Shown in pieces: positions 33,168-33,404 of a DNA stretch of 33,404 bases. The notes beneath the pieces were generated by a model. The model was not told where the DNA came from. It searched no databases and saw nothing but the letters and a program-made list of their open reading frames with translations. Source of the DNA: Deltaproteobacteria bacterium (GTDB lineage Bacteria; Bdellovibrionota_C; UBA2361; SZUA-149; JADLFC01); NCBI GenBank assembly GCA_020845775.1, contig JADLFC010000001.1, positions 1 to 33,404 on the forward strand. Reading direction: 5' to 3'. Within the stretch, counting starts at the first letter, position 1, and each line of letters begins with the position of its first letter. The translations under genes were made by a program, and so were the position numbers.

Positions 33168-33404
33168 CTAGTTAACGCCACAACGACTGTCTTGGCTGCT
33201 GTAGATTTTAATAGAAAAGACGTACCCAGTATCGGTCACAGGATCCCTTCGATTCCAACCGTCTACAGCGCTAATCCATTTGTCTCCAATACACCACGGG
33301 TCAAACTGATGCATGCCCTCTTGGTTCCAGGGATTTGACTCAACAGTGGCGATTTCATCACTTACTAACTCATTAGCCCTTAAGATTGGGCCTTGATCGA
33401 TTTC
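33168..33404 (-). CDS. 3' end of an unknown gene (cut by the right edge)
   Basis: An uninterrupted frame on the minus strand from the window edge to a TAG at 33168-33170 encodes at least 78 residues, ending KIYSSQDSRCGVN. It contains NPWNQEGMHQFDPWCIGDKW and AVDGWNRRDPVTDTGYVF, with four Trp and two Cys in this stretch. This composition suggests an extracellular or periplasmic protein, but the family cannot be named from this fragment. It is convergent with the GCS2 gene. Confidence 0.6.
   Translation of the reverse strand, partial: EIDQGPILRANELVSDEIATVESNPWNQEGMHQFDPWCIGDKWISAVDGWNRRDPVTDTGYVFSIKIYSSQDSRCGVN

Overview
This 33.4 kb window is a chromosomal segment of an uncultured-looking, flagellated Gram-negative bacterium. 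The large 1612-aa NAD-glutamate dehydrogenase, the amgK/murU muramic-acid recycling pair, FliD/FlaG, FadB/FadJ-type beta-oxidation, TatA and a TonB-like envelope protein point to Proteobacteria in the broad sense (perhaps a delta/Bdellovibrionota-like branch; I cannot place it more closely). Genes are dense and alternate strand often. I see no insertion sequence, phage module or CRISPR array.

Layout. 1-4383 (minus): amgK-murU, then flaG and fliD, and at the very edge the possible start of another gene. 4412-5113 (plus): rsmI, a short form. 5165-7348 (minus): a two-domain beta-oxidation protein. 7574-8647 (plus): a lipoprotein abutting a secreted TIMP/netrin-like protein. 8708-11743 (minus): metK, an ECF sigma factor and a glycine-zipper lipoprotein. 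12057-16895 (plus): NAD-glutamate dehydrogenase. 16903-23144 (minus): two glycosyltransferase genes, one a 1626-aa protein with three GT-B/GT4-like domains and a duplicated TPR tail. 23309-25841: two convergent, unusual genes, a membrane-inserted Cas4-like protein with an altered active site and a GspE/PilB-like pseudo-ATPase fused to a response-regulator receiver domain. 25986-28789: tatA, a TonB-like protein, an SH3b protein and ferredoxin-NADP reductase. 28938-29741: a small membrane protein, tRNA-Gln(CUG), tRNA-Glu(CUC) and a cluster of palindromic repeats. 29767-33090 (plus): a membrane protein, an RLAN-RimK-type ATP-grasp ligase and a GCS2-type glutamate-cysteine-ligase-like enzyme, which look like a small-peptide biosynthesis cassette. 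33168-33404 (minus): the 3' end of a further gene.

Most notable. (i) The Cas4-like protein keeps all four Fe-S cysteines in Cas4 spacing but has two transmembrane segments inserted and lacks the catalytic lysine. (ii) The neighbouring GspE-like protein has lost Walker A, Walker B and the His box but kept the tetracysteine zinc motif and gained a receiver domain. (iii) A family of ~50-bp palindromes (20-bp arms, 10-nt conserved loop) occurs near fliD, between tatA and the tonB-like gene, and around tRNA-Gln. (iv) The giant triple glycosyltransferase has an internal tandem duplication. (v) The tRNA-Glu / membrane protein / RimK / GCS2 cassette. (vi) Strong stem-loops without U-tracts sit at several gene ends. 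All calls come from reading the sequence and from family knowledge; no database search was run.
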